Origin: Lepidodermella squamata | Lineage: Eukaryota; Gastrotricha | Reading direction: 5' to 3' | Assembly (NCBI GenBank): GCA_047495785.1 | Contig: JBLDXI010000024.1 | Location: 1 to 64,000, forward strand | DNA: 64,000 bases | Shown here: one piece after another, positions 23,301-35,971 of the stretch | How positions within the stretch are numbered: position 1 is the first letter of the stretch | Layout of the letters: each line of letters begins with the position of its first letter | Program-made: the position numbers and the translations under genes | The notes under the pieces: model-generated | Database searches by the model: none | Told to the model about the DNA's origin: nothing | What the model saw: only the letters and a program-made list of their open reading frames with translations

Positions 23301-26187
23301 ATGTTATTGGAAGACGCCGACGAGGGCGAGTCCTACTTGGACTCGAAGCACGAGAAAACGCCTCGTGCTCGTGACAAGCCGTCTAGTCCGACGAAATATG
23401 GGGGTTCCTATCGGTTTGGACTGGGTAGCAAAAAGGCACCGCCGCCTAAACCGCAACCCGCGCAAAATAAAGGCATGACGAAATTGACAATATCGTCTTC
23501 CACTTCTTCGTCTTCTCTTCATCTACCGCGATTGGTAGCCACTAACAGTACGCCAGCTATTGCTGAAAAACCAGGAAAAATCAAGTTGAGTGATCAGAAG
23601 CTACCCGAAGTTGGTGACTCTGATGATGATTGTGCAGTTTGTCGCAGCCAACGCGAAGCAATAGAAGCAGCAAAACAGCAGCGAGAGCTGGAAAAGACTA
23701 ATAAAGCTAACAAGGCTATCAGCTTCGTGGTTCCGCTCGATGATGACGACAAGAAAAATCTGTCCAACTCTAATTCCACAACAAAATTTGCCCTGCCGCC
23801 AGATGAGGATAGGCCGAAAAAACCTAAGACTCCAGCGCCAACCCGTGTGAAAAGCAGTAAATTCTTAGCTCCATCTTCCTTAGCGCAGCCTGATCCAACG
23901 CCATTGGAAATCCGTGAACCTAAGCGAAAAGAAATGTCTTCGCGATTCGAAATTCGATTCGACGACGACGAGGCTGAAGATTCTGAGCCTAAAAAATCAA
24001 CTCGTGGATCACAACTAGAAGCCACCCCGGTGGCATCCGATCATTTGAAAACCTCAACAAGTCTACCTATAATAAGCAGCAACGTCGTGACTACGCGTTT
24101 GATTGACACGAGCTTCGCGAACCCTGCTAATATGCCTTCGCGAGTGACCGTAATACCGCCATCTTCGACTCCGACGAAGAACATCGGACAAGCGCAACCG
24201 TCTTTCACCGTGCCCCCTCGGCTTCTGACCGGCCTTAGCCCGAAAGTCTCAGCCGCCGCATTGGACTCGGACTTGGCGATCCGCCTTAAAACTCTAGTTT
24301 TCGGGTCGCCCTATCGGAAGGCAACTGATGCCTGGCGCCTGCAATCGCTGTCTTTCGCCGCTGAAAACGGCAGTGCTGCAGCTGCGCCTCGATTCGTCAT
24401 AATTCAACACGCCAACACGGGCTCGGGTACAACCGGCTTGCTCGCTGTTGTCCAGGCTGAGCTTTTGAAGCAAATTCTATACGTTACCGGTGTTAATACG
24501 ATTGATCATAAACAGACTAGCTACGGCAAAGAGTCGGATCCATTCACAACTCTGCGGCTGCTGACGAGGTCGCAGCGTACTGATGCTCTCATTGCAGCTC
24601 TGACGGAAATAATTTGCCGATCAGCGGTTGCCCCGAAGTCACCATTCGTTAAAGGCTACCGAGCAGGTGTTCCTGCCGCGGAGAACGTCGCCCGAGTTGT
24701 CATCCCATGCGGCCGGCGGGTGTTGCCTGTTGATGGGTGCATAGCCGACGACGGCATCACCGAGAAACTGCTCGTCTTCACATTTCCGATGGGCGGCGAA
24801 GCGGCCATTGCGAAAGAACTCCGCGCTTTCTTCCGCCAACACCTGGTGCATTTCGACACGGACGGCTCCGGTGGATGTCTTTGCCTTTTGTACTCTTTGG
24901 TTCTTTCACGCGGCATTGATACGTAAGTCATGCGAGACAAATATTATCGCCTTAATGAATTTCTATCACAGAATCTACGCCGATTTTGATGAAGCTAACT
25001 GCTCTTCATTAATTACACCGGATTCCTACACATCCACGGTATGTGCACCCTATTATTAAATAATATAAAAATGTCGCGTTTATTCCGCACAGGAAGCATT
25101 GAATCTGCTTCTTACCGGTATAGCCTCCTCCTATTTCTTCAACGACGATGTTTATATGACTGTTTCCTCAAACGCCGCCAATTCTCTTTCTTCCTCCTCC
25201 TCGGCGTCTTCAATGTTATCGCCTGTCCCGTCAGGGTCACCTTTACTTGCATCAGACTCAAACAACAGTAACAATAATGGGGCATTATCTGCTGACAGCG
25301 GAACCGGTGAAGAAACAACCGTGCGGCATCTTCGAGGTATCCACCGCCGGTCAGATATTGGGTTGCTTACGCTCAGTGAGTTTTACGCATCGAGTGCGGT
25401 CAGCGAATCTAAGAAGCAAGAGCAGCAACTGGAACAGCTTCAATTTGCCAAGGTAAGCTGAATAATTCAGCTCCGTTTTAGTGATTTCTCGACATGAATA
25501 CCTATAAAGTTGAGACAAAAGGGTCCAGTGAAACCAGGTGCTATGTCGATTTCCCCGGACGAAGAACTGAGGCAATTGAGAGAAAAAGTTCTCAAGGTTT
25601 GATCATCGTTAGCTCGTTGAAGTGAAACTCAATAATCATTGATGTGCCCGGCATTTAACAACTAACTTGTACACATGCCACGCTATATTGTTCAATGTTA
25701 GATTCGATCGACTGGTTTCAGTTTATTTTCATTGTTTTTCCCACATGTGTTTCAGGTTGGGTCCTACTTGAAAACGCCAAGGTACCCGATTTGGGTGGCA
25801 GCTGTGACGCAGAGCAATACGCGATTTTGCGAGATTTACTCGACCAACATCGAATTGATTTCGAACTGGCGAGCCGAGCGGCTTTTCGACCTGTTCTGTC
25901 TTGACGCATGGATCGTGCCGGCTGATAAGAAGAAACTACCGTCGACTATGACGCTGTCCAACTGCCTACAACCGATGCGTTTGCGAATGGACGCTATCGA
26001 TCGGCCTGATTTGGGGACAGCTTCTTTCGAAATAGGCGGCGATTCCGGTCCGGAGAGTGACGGAGACGAGGAGCAAGGCGTGTTCGGGACTGCACCAAAA
26101 CAAAAGTCGCCGCCTCCGATTGAGCTCGTCTTACAGACCAAGTGGCCTGGTGCAGTTATCGATTACCTGACGTTGCCTGGCGCGTAG
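23301..26187 (+). CDS. MINDY4-like (FAM188 family) protein, predicted inactive deubiquitinase
   Basis: Join 23301..24922, 24972..25038, 25093..25452, 25510..25596, 25756..26187; 855 aa. The first 300 or so residues are low-complexity and charged. The C-terminal half follows MINDY4: LKTLVFGSPY, WRLQSLSF, then ALNLLLTGIASSYFFND, LRGIHRRSDIGLLTLSEFY, LKTPRYPIWV and NWRAERLFDLF. MINDY enzymes trim Lys48-linked ubiquitin using a Cys in GGPCGVLAAVQ and a His after the PIWV strand. Here the Cys motif reads GSGTTGLLAVVQ, with Thr in place of Cys. The region that should hold the His (VTQSNTRFCEIY) has none. The fold seems kept but chemistry is not expected, so it may bind ubiquitin without cutting. 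The ATG at 23301 is the first in frame; an N-terminal exon further upstream is unlikely given the 100 bp gap. Confidence 0.85.
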
Positions 26188-28144
26188 CAGTATTATTAGA
26201 CCCGAGAGCTAATCTCCGGCAAGAACTAGCGCATAATTCATACCCTCCTGGTTTTCCTGTGTTATAGCTGTTTTGTCGACTTTGTTTCGATGAATGAGCC
26301 AGCATTTCCTGTGAGCTCAGCAATCATCAATTCAAGAGAATGAACTTGATACAAATAATAATGGCGAAGCCGTTCAAAACAATCACTCATTTTTATATTT
26401 CTGTATTTTTCCAAATGACCTATATATAAAATGAAATCAACTTTTGCCAGTGCGAATCTCTTGATTGCGAAGATCTAGCTAAAAGCATGAGTCCATCTGA
26501 AAATTATCACATTCCGTGATCTCGGCATACAGCCGACTTGAATTAAATGGCTGAAGCTGTATTACCTTGCTTTAAGTGTCAGATTAGTTGATGGCCAATA
26601 AAATCTATTGAATGCACAATTTTGCAGGCTTTTTGTCCGAGTTCTGCAGACCTGATGTTTCCCTATTCAAAAAGGCTGTTACAATATCCCATCTCTCCAC
26701 TGTTTTATATAATAATAATCATCATCGATATTATCAGCGATCAGGTGATATAATTTCAAATTTATTGATGACAATAATGGGCGCTCTTTCGTAATAATAA
26801 CAACCGATTGTAACCGAACAGAGCGGCGAGCAGCGTTCTCTTTGCCATCGATCGATCACACGTCGCATATCTTATTGGTTTTCATCACATAATTGTGCAA
26901 TTAACGAAGAAGAAGATGAAGAACAAAGGCGAGATACAATTTGCATTTAAAGAGCAGCTAAGGAAAGATTCGCTGTAAAATTTGGCCCGGCCTATGGTAC
27001 TACGGAAATCTGAATTCTCACAACGTAACCAGACAAGCTGCTAAATGCATCAAAATGACCATCCGAAGTTCGAGGCCTGGAAGATAATTGAGAGAGAAAA
27101 TCATAATATCACTTGTGCTTGAAACCAGCAGTGATAGAAACTAACTAAAATTTGAATAACAACAATCATGGGGTCTAACTATCGCCAAGTGATAGCGGTG
27201 GCCTCGTGTTGAGCGCATTTATCATAACCTCGGCCACCATGAGTCGTAAATCGTAGGTAAATTTCGTATTTCAATAAGCGAATAACAATTGCCAAACACC
27301 CATTATAACAGAAAAGCTATAGCACTACTCGATATAGGTCGTATTAATGAAAGATGAGTAGCGTAGGTCGCTAGGAACCAGAAAATAACAATTATATCTA
27401 AACCCAAGACGAAGAGAATAAAAATATACGGTAACCTCAATCACCAATCACCAAAAAGAAACTAACACGCATATGGTTTAGAAATAAACAGTCATCAATA
27501 ATTTTGATGTTATGTACAGGGTGTTCGTTAAATAATATCTAGCTTTTAGCTCTTAAACGCTGAAACGCGTGCCAAAAGTAGCAAAGCTATTTATAACTAC
27601 CTATTATTTCTTGAACACCCTGTATTATAATCGCTTATCAATTCGCGAATGATTTGCTGGAAGAGCTGCACTGATAGGTAATGTGGCACACTAGTTATTA
27701 CTGTTGTATTTTCCGAGTTTCAGAGTTGAGTTTTAATCGAAATTTTCGCTTATCACTCTATACAAAACTAAAGAATGTTGCATTTTCAATTTTTTTCAAT
27801 TCACCGGCACTCCTTGGAACGAAAAGCATTCAGTAACTAAGGCAGAAGTGGAAGTTCACGCGATTTTTTCCTGAAAACTTGGTTCAAGGCAGACAGGCAA
27901 ATGAGGCAGTAGAGAATAGACAGAAATAAACACATCCATACTGGGGGTTTTTCATATTCAAATTGAGGCCTAAAATAAAATCAATTCCCATCATCATTTA
28001 TAGGCATAAGACACAACTTCTTTTCATGTTGTTGAATTGTTCAATTCCTACTCGAAAGACTAAGCCATTTTGGTCGAGCATCGCTGATAAAACTATTGAA
28101 CAGCCGTCGGCACAACAATAGGGTATGTAAATCCCGCATGGCTT
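26188..28144. other. Long non-coding AT-rich region between convergent genes
   Basis: Lies between the 3' ends of the MINDY4-like (+) and TTLL4 (-) genes. No reading frame with family resemblance was found on either strand. The only defined element is the mariner-type MITE at 27515-27624. The rest is AT-rich, with AATAAA and ATTAAA signals on both strands. Confidence 0.5.
27515..27624. mobile_element. Mariner-type miniature inverted-repeat element (MITE), 110 bp
   Basis: The ends read TACAGGGTGTTCGTTAAATA and, on the opposite strand, TACAGGGTGTTCAAGAAATA. That is an imperfect terminal inverted repeat of about 24 bp with roughly 20 matches. Both ends start with TA, as expected for the TA target duplication of Tc1/mariner elements, and CAGGG is a common mariner terminus. 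The interior has no coding capacity. It must have been moved by a transposase encoded elsewhere. Confidence 0.8.
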
Positions 28145-31100
28145 CTACCGATCGCTCTCGGCATTTGAGGTTTGCAATGAGCCCGTCGAATGAGCGTGAA
28201 TCGCTGCGAGGGATGAACGATTTGGTGAATTTCCGTTTACCGGCTGCGGGCTCGAGGAGGCTGTCGTTGCCGATGAAGCTTGAGACAGATTTGCACTGTT
28301 CGAACTTGACCGATGCGGTATAGGGGCTAGGGTACCCGGGCCAAGCGCTGGTGGCCGCCAAATGTGGCGCCAATCGCTAGTCGGGTTTTCGAGGTGCAGC
28401 CCTCGCCGGCACAGAGAGTCGAGCAATTCGAGGCCTGTGAAAGAGCATAACGGTTTAATTTGATAACTTATTAAGGTGGCTTTTTTTAATCATTTCCAAG
28501 TTTAAATGTATACGGGTTCCCAGTACTTTTCGATTGATTTGTTCAAATTTTCATGCAAATTACACGAAATTACGCAGGACGAAGAAAACGATATCAATTT
28601 AGCAACTTAACAATACTTTCTTATCGTAGGATTTGTCTTGGGTAATCTAGACCATTCCACAATACCAAATTACGACTCGAAAATTGATTTCAGGCAAGCA
28701 AAATAGTGAGATTAACAGCGTGATCACATGATGAATGACTAAAATTATCGATCCTCTTGATTACTCACCGCAGTTTGAAAACTATTCATAGGTTGTTTTC
28801 AATTTCAAATGTGTTAAGATTTTTTAGAAAACAACAGCTAGCAAATTTTCACACCTTTTTCATGTCGATTGATCGGATGTCCGTCGACGTCAACATCGTC
28901 GCCATAGCAACGCAGCCAAGCTTCGATCAACAGGTTGTAGTAACGCGGTGTATCCATCATTTTCAAGTAAGACCGGCTCTGCGTGGTCGGGAAAAGTGGC
29001 TCAAAGGCACCCATGCGTGACCGCTCGTCCTCGAACTCGAGAAGTATGCGCAAATCATCTGGGGTGATACAGTCCAGCAGCGTTCGCATAACAGCGTCGT
29101 TACGCCAGTGCTGCGTGTAGAACGAGTGCTTGCTGCGTTCATCGACTGAAAGGCCGGAAGCAACGAGGCGCGGGTCGAAATGCAGTGATTTTCGCGACTG
29201 GTTGCCTAATAAGGATGAGCTGATGTTCTCTGTCGGCTGAGGCGCGTCGTTCGACTCGCCAGTTGAGGCGCTCGAGCGCACGACAGCCGGGTCAGGGAGG
29301 CGGTAGCCCGCCAGGTTGAGCAAATCCTTGAGCATCTCGCCTTTGACCTTGCAATCGAGTGGTGAGTCCGAATGCAAGGACGGCGATATGTTGACCTCGA
29401 GCAGCCACGGCCTCAAATCGCGATCGAGCAAAATGTCAAAACCAAACAGCTCATGCACCGCATATCGATTCACGACATTCATTTTCACGGCGGAAACGAC
29501 GTGCTGTTCAGCTGCCAACAGAGTTTTCACCGCGATATCTTTGATTTGCAGCCACAATTGATCGATGTCGGCCGGTTTTCGCGGAATGTTGCCGTTCGCA
29601 GCTGCTTCTTCTTCACTCGGTGGGATCGATAAATGATCCCAGAGAGCATGAAGACTCCATTTATGGCCGACCTGAGCGTCGAGATCGCCATTCGCCTGGT
29701 ATTCGCTGTTGTGTTTGTTGATCGAATAGTTCGTCAGATGCATGAATTTGTTAGGCAGGTCACGAAGCGACGATGAGTATTTCGCCGAGGCGAAACGAGC
29801 CAAACCGTCAGTGAAAATGTAGGCTTTGAGCGGGTCGTAACAAGTCACGTAGATGTAGAGCCGAATGTCAAACTTTGACTCGTTGATGAGGTACGGCTGA
29901 TGAATGTATCTTTGCACAATAACCGGCCGCTTTTTCGGAACTTGTTTGATCGAGCAAACGCAGCCTTAAAATAGTCAAACAATTCTCATCAGTCCAAGCC
30001 CGTAAAAAATGAGGAAAATACTTACGAATTCCGTTTCCACGGGCGCTAGCGGGCGGTTTTAAAATCCATCGAGTCTTCTTCTCAGACTCCTCCATGACGC
30101 GTTTCAGCAGCTTGTAATCGCCGGGAAGGACGTAGGTTTGCGGGAAGAAGCCGAACTCTTTGCGGCCGAATCGCGCCTGCATCGCCGACAAATTGCGCCA
30201 CAGGCGATCTTTCCGCCCGATCTGGAAGGATCCAGGGAAGTGATTGAACTTCTGAAAGTCACGAATGGCCTTGAACATGTCCTGCTTCATGTGCTTCGCC
30301 CAACAGCCGATCCACACCTCGTCTTTGGCTGTAAGTTTAAAATTAGATCGGCCCAAAATCTTTTTGAGGATATTCGGCGTTATCGTTGATGTGCGCCACC
30401 GCAATAAAATGCGCAATTCGCGTGGCAACTGAGCAACAGTGTGATCTTCACCGGCAAAAACCAGCGTTGGGGGCATGTTTGAGAACATCGACGGATGCGT
30501 GGCTTGTAGCACTTTCGTCTCAGGCGTAGTCGCGCCAACCTTATTAGTGGTGCGACGGTGGAAAGGCGCTAGTTCGCCATTCTGAGGTCGGAAGTCGTAG
30601 TTGTTGGCGCTCATTGCGCCGGCTGTAGGAGGTCGAGTGACGCTTCGCTGTTGTTTCGGCAGAGCGGCAAGACGATTGCGAAGCGCTGCGGCTGGAACGC
30701 CCTGAGTAGCAGAGCCATTGAATACGACAGCGTGGCCAGTAACAGGCCGACTCTTGTCAATACCAATGTTATCACGAAGGCGCTTTTGCTGTTCTTGTTG
30801 AGCAATTCGAATCCGCGACAGTGGCGCAGGTGAGAAAGGCTTCCTAGCGGAGGCTAAGACGCCTCCGCCAAGGCTGATAGCTGATGTCTCCCTAGTCAGA
30901 CGATCAGGAGCGGCTGAGGCTAGTCGTTTTTCACTAGTTATGCGAGTCCGATCCGGCCGATTAACACCGCTGCCAACTGCAAAGAGAAAATACAATTTAA
31001 AAATTAATCTCAACCACAGAAGTGCTAACGTTTCGAATTGTAGACACCCACTTTGCAGGGTTATATAAATAAAAATTGGGCAAATTTTTTCAATAAAAAG

Positions 31101-33076
31101 GGGAAAGCGTAACAAGAGCAGTAAGTATCGTATCAGGGGTACAAAATGGGCCTTGACGAGGCACATAATGCCATTGTTTGCTCTCATTGTTTGACTAAGT
31201 CAGTATATCCCAGGTATGCGTGCATGGTAGGTCCCAATGGCGAAAAAACCTTGGGCAAACGAAATCATACTAATTACCGCTCTACAACAAAAACTTGATA
31301 AACCAAAAGCGGTTCAAGGGGTATAAATGCGGCTGGTAAACAAACTCTGCCGACTCAAGGCGTATGAAAGGTGAGCTCGGAGCACGGCTATAGGAAGCTG
31401 GTTCAACGCCTCGCCGCGAGACATCAAGTAAATTGACAGTTTATGGGGCGTAGCATTAATGTATGGCAGTGGAGTGTAACAACGGGCAGAAGACCGTGTG
31501 TCTTCATAATTACTACCTGACGAATCTGCAGTCATTTCAGCTATAGCCTCGTAGCACATGAACATCCATAAAAATTTAAACTCAAAGTTTTACCCACCTT
31601 GGGAATCATCTTCGTCGTCATCTTCCAGTAGATCACCATCTTCATCATCGACATTAGTCATGTCATCGTCTTCATCGCCAACAACATCATCGTCTTCATC
31701 CCAAGCTTGACTATCACCGTCACGCACGCTTTCCCCATCATCAGGAGTCGCAGCTCTGCGAACGTAACCAAGTATTGATTAGCAGGACTTCGTAAGATTT
31801 CAACTCACCGAGAAGCAAAATCCTCACTGTCCTCATCGAGCAACGTTGATGTGCCCCGATGAGCCATATTGTTCTTTGGTACATTTTTATTCTCACTCAT
31901 CTCATCGATTTTTCCCGATGATAAGCTCTTTTTCACTCTAGAAGAGTTCCGATCAGCCTGAAATTTTAAGGAGTGAATTTCTGTTACATTTTCTGATGAC
32001 TTTCTTCAACTCACAGCAGTATCATTAATGCGGAGACGAGATTCGACATCGCCAGCGACGCCATTAGTCGAATCGACGTGAACAATGCGATTTCCAGCAA
32101 CCAAAGAAAACTGCCGATCAGATCGAGATTGTTCTTTGTAGGTAACAGATATGCACTTTTCTCGCTGGAGAGTTTGAAATTTATTCGAACCGCTAGCGAT
32201 GAGTAAGGTAGAAATACATGACAAAAATCGTTTACGAACTCACTTTCTGAGGTAATCGTAATGTCCTGATTCAATAATTTCGTTGACTACATTGTTAGCA
32301 CTAGCTTGAGTAGCCATTAGTATTGTCTGGGAATAGTTTTGCTGCAGTCGTAGTCCTTCGGAAATGTTTCCCACAGATCCACCGTGTTTCGAAGATGAAA
32401 GCCCGCTCGGTTGGGAATTACGCTGTCCACATGTTGCCTTCATGTTGTAGAAATTCGGCATCAGTAATTTTCCAGCAACTGTATAAAAGAATCATCATGA
32501 TTAGTTAAAAGGCGCCATTTTGTAGATTTTCTAAATTCATCACGAAATGTTAGTTACTGCGCACACGCTCAAACAGTGCTATATCAAAAAGTGAAACTCT
32601 CCGCAAGGGTGTCTTTAGTATTCGCTGGGAACGCATATCTTTTCAATACCTTGAGTATCAGGTATCATGACTGGTGACCAATACAGCGAGTTAAAGTTTC
32701 CCTCCGAAACAAGACCATTTCCCAAGTCAGTCAGATTGTCCGCCCTACAAGGGGCCTTGAGAGCTTTATTTATCTTCAATGTGTGATCAGACGGCCTAAG
32801 TTTGCCCGCACCACCTCGAAATAATTTCGACTGCTCCTCGTCTGCAAAGGTTAACGCGGGGCTATTTACAGATTTACTAAGTGGGTGCTTCACGCTGAAT
32901 TGCAGGGGAACTTTTTGCTGAGGCACAATGAAAATATTGTCTTTTGTTCCAGTTGCAGCTAATGAGAAACGCTCATTTCCAAAGCGTGATGAGTATCCAG
33001 GAACAAAAGTTTTAAAAACTTGACTGCTGACGAGGAGGGATGATAAAGGAGTGGACAAATCACGTTCCATCATCAT
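28145..33076 (-). CDS. TTLL4: Tubulin polyglutamylase, TTLL4-type
   Basis: Complement of eight exons: 33076..32650, 32478..32244, 32192..32015, 31957..31809, 31755..31598, 30976..30026, 29964..28855, 28434..28145; 1,165 aa, in frame throughout. The first 600 or so residues are low-complexity with an acidic stretch (31598-31755), as in the human protein (about 1,200 aa). The TTL domain is clear: PPTLVFAGEDH, LLRWRTSTITPNI, NHFPGSFQIGRKDRLWRN, ATP-grasp KPPASARGNGI, FDIRLYIYVT, MHLTNYSINK and WLLEVNISPSLHSDSPLD. It adds glutamate to tubulin tails and to other acidic proteins. The ATG (MMMERDLS) is the first good one in the 5'-most exon, and a further 5' exon cannot be excluded. The 621 bp intron 30977-31597 is unusually long for this window. 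Confidence 0.92.
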
Positions 33077-34358
33077 CTGTAGTGTTCCCACCAAGAAAAA
33101 CGCTAAAAACCCACCGAATTCATCTGCGCGGAATAACGTCAACGATCTGTCAGTCTTGGACAGGTAAATAGAAACCCTAAAAAAACATCAACATAATTGT
33201 GCTATCGGATCTAATGTCCTCAGAACAACTGAAGTATTAACAGAAGATAGAGCAGAGTAAATGAAACTATGGTTCTCTAAAGTAAGTATACAGATTCCAT
33301 GAAAAAAATAAAACAGCAGTAGAAGACGAGTAAAGAATATTTTTAACAACATCTAAACCTAGAGACAACAAGCAACAAGCTCATCTATGATGCGACGTGG
33401 CTAGTAATGCTAAAATACAAGGTCACGGGTCGTACCTGCTGAGCAGCGGGCTTGAGGTAAAGAGCTGCTAGATCTCCGCAACTCTTCGTTGAAATGCAAT
33501 ACAAACATTTGAAGTTCTAACAAGAAGGCAGTCCTAGTTAAAAACTAAGTTCGGACTACAGATGACAATGACACCACATGGCACATGGCCTAGTTCTTCT
33601 GTCCCAGCAGCGCAGAGATGAAGCCCACCGGAAAAGGAGAAACAGGCCGGAAAAGCGGGCCTTGGTTACGGTCACAAATTATTTATTTTACAAAACATTT
33701 TATTTAATCTTAGTTATTCAGGAATGAATTATAACAAACGTCACATAATTTTTTCTATAAATTTCTTTGCTCTCGTTTTTTCGGTTTATTCCAAGTTGTG
33801 GTTTTTGCCGTTTCGTTGTCTGCGTCGAACGAGTCTTGTATGACTTCGTTGGTGTATGATTTTCTGCTCCAAAATAAATAAAATAGCTTTATTCTGTCCT
33901 CGCCTTTCAGAACCATTACACTGAAAACACATCATAGGCAGAGGGGCTTGATGCGGAAGAAATTCACCACCCACTAATCGAATGTTTTAGGAAAAAATAA
34001 CGCCCCTTGGTTGAGACCTTACTTATCTTACCAATCTGTTATCGCTGATCGCTGTCTTATCCGAATTGGTGGTCATATTTGTGGAGTTCAAGACTTCTAT
34101 CAAGCTGCATATTTCAAATAATTGAAATAATTGAGGGATATTACTTCTTCCTTGTATTTAGCGGCGATGTTTCAGTAACTCGACTAACCGTGATCGGAAA
34201 ATGAGACGAGGTTACTTATACTTCAGTTATTGTATCTCTATTTGATTGTTGTCACTTATTGTTGTTGCGACTCTAACATCTTGCTTCATTAATCATTAAT
34301 GTTACAAACTGTTGTAGGTTGTTAACTGACTGATCACCTTTGCTGTTTGCTGTACGCA
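33077..34358. other. Divergent promoter region between TTLL4 and RIC3 genes
   Basis: Holds the upstream regions of both genes. A 62-codon open frame on the minus strand at 33786-33974, with a CxxC and basic residues, has splice-like sites around it but matches no family I know. It is not called as a gene. No other signal was recognised. Confidence 0.4.
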
Positions 34359-35661
34359 ATGCCGAAGAGCAGCAGCAGCAAAAAGAAGAAAGTAGAGGGG
34401 TTTGGTGGCCTGTCCACCACTAAAATAATGGCGATATTTGCCATTATCGTTGCATGTTTTGCGACGTTATACCCCAGGTTTTTCCATCCTCTGCTGTTCG
34501 GCAGTGGCGAAACGAAGCCAAAACAGAGCAATTATGACCCTTATGATGATTTACCACCATCCGCTCGGGCTCGTATGGGTGGAATGGATCGCGAACGTGG
34601 TGGTGGTGGTGGTGGTGGTAGCCCTCGTGGTCCACATCCCGGCATGCGTTATTCAGGTGGTGAGAGCTCTAAACGAGAAAGCGGTGGCGGCGGCGGAGGT
34701 CGTGGCGGTATGGTTAGCACCATTCTACCTGTATACGCCGTTGGAATTGTTTGCTACCTGGTATACACGTTGTTCAAGGTGAATCATTGATTGTCATGTA
34801 AGATGAACAAATTTTTATGTTTTATTGATTTTCAGGTATTCGGCTCCAGGAAAAAGGACAAGAATCGTCGTCGACTTGGTAGACGCGCTGGGGATTCAGA
34901 GGTGTCCGAAGACGACCAAGCTAGTCATATTTCCGAGGAAAAAACTGAGGACGAACAGGATAAGTCCGAGGACGAGAAGGAAAAGAGCGGCAGCGAAGAT
35001 GAAAAATCTGAGAAATCCGACAAATCAGAAAAATCTGCCAGCGAGAGTGAATCTGAGGACGAGAAGGCTAAACGGAGGAAGAAACTGCTGCGTGAAAAGG
35101 AAAAGGCAAAAGCCAAGTCCAAGAAAACGTAATTTAACTGAATCCCTCACTGTGACTAGCAATGTAATTTTCCTCATCTCATCACAGATCAAATGAACTT
35201 GAAGAGCTATTGCTCCGCGCAGACGAAGGTGACATGTCTGTTGAGGAGCTACACGCTCTGCAGAAACGTTTGGCTGATACTGAAAATCAGCTTAGCCGCA
35301 TCTTGAAGGTTAGCATATTTATTATACAGTCTGTTCAATTTATTCTCTGTTTATATTTTAGACGATGCGCACACTGGATGCCAAACAACCTGCATCAGGT
35401 AAAAAGCAGACCAAGAAAGATGCTGCTCCATCTGATGAAGAGGATGACGAGAAAGAACAAAAAGACACTGCTGATGCTCAGGTTCCGGCCGAAGCTGCCG
35501 TGGCTGCTGAAGAGAAGTCCAATGACAGCGAAGATGAGGAAACCAAAAAGGCCGAAAAAGTAAGGCGTCGGAAAGGTGGGAAACATGGAAAGTCGGCCAA
35601 GGCCGATCAAACTGTTCCATCGAAAAAGGCTGTTGCTGCTGGTGGACCGAAAGATGAATAA
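34359..35661 (+). CDS. RIC3: RIC3-type acetylcholine receptor chaperone
   Basis: Join 34359..34778, 34836..35128, 35188..35308, 35362..35661; 377 aa. RIC-3 is an ER membrane chaperone for folding and assembly of nicotinic acetylcholine receptors. TM1 lies at about residues 18-45 (TTKIMAIFAIIVACFATLYP), followed by FFHP. A Gly/Arg/Ser-rich luminal linker with a run of eight Gly comes next. TM2 is MVSTILPVYAVGIVCYLVYT. After it come Lys/Arg-rich and long acidic Ser/Glu/Lys repeats. A coiled coil follows (LEELLLRADEGDMSVEELHA and the next 25 residues) in exon 3, a typical RIC3 segment. The C-terminus is charged and disordered. It lies 11 kb from a cluster of five nicotinic-like receptor genes. 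The upstream TTG-initiated extension is not needed; the ATG gives MPKSSSSKKKK. Confidence 0.9.
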
Positions 35662-35829
35662 ATTATTGATCATTTACTGCTTTCTTGAGCTTTGTAGATG
35701 GCTTTATTCGCTTTAAAAATGAATACTATAGCAAACTTATTGTTGAAGCCGAAGATTTCTAAAAAAGAGCACTTGCTAAAATTTTCTTATTCCGTATACA
35801 TTCTTTGAACAAAATATTGTTGACGATAA

Positions 35830-35971
35830 TCAACTCGCCTTAGAAATGGTTTTGTGGAAATATGCAATTCTAGTCTGAACAATTGGTTCCAATCTGTGGT
35901 GGATGTGTTTGTCTTCGATGCCAGAAAACACCATGCCGTTAATGAATTTTGTGTAGTCGTTGTGAAATAAC
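35830..35971 (-). CDS. Orphan terminal exon, function unknown
   Basis: On the minus strand an acceptor (GTATTTCAG) at 35972-35980 is followed by 46 codons and a stop: LFHNDYTKFINGMVFSGIED and so on, ending KTISKAS. It has balanced composition and looks like a real last exon. The LF.ND.TK start faintly recalls a polo box, but this is too weak to name. No upstream partner exon was identified within the next 1.7 kb. It may be a remnant, a false positive, or spliced to a distant exon. It would be convergent with RIC3, 168 bp away. Confidence 0.3.

Noticed and set aside
23301-26187. First thought to be a PACS-type sorting protein because of acidic and Ser-rich clusters
   Set aside because: The C-terminal half follows MINDY4/FAM188 motif by motif (LKTLVFGS, SDIGLLTLSEFY, LKTPRYPIWV, RAERLFDLF) and has no PACS features.
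33786-33974. 62-codon minus-strand frame with CFQCNGS and a basic C-terminus, considered as a small ribosomal-type protein
   Set aside because: It could not be matched to any ribosomal protein I know, and the candidate splice sites do not give a longer product.
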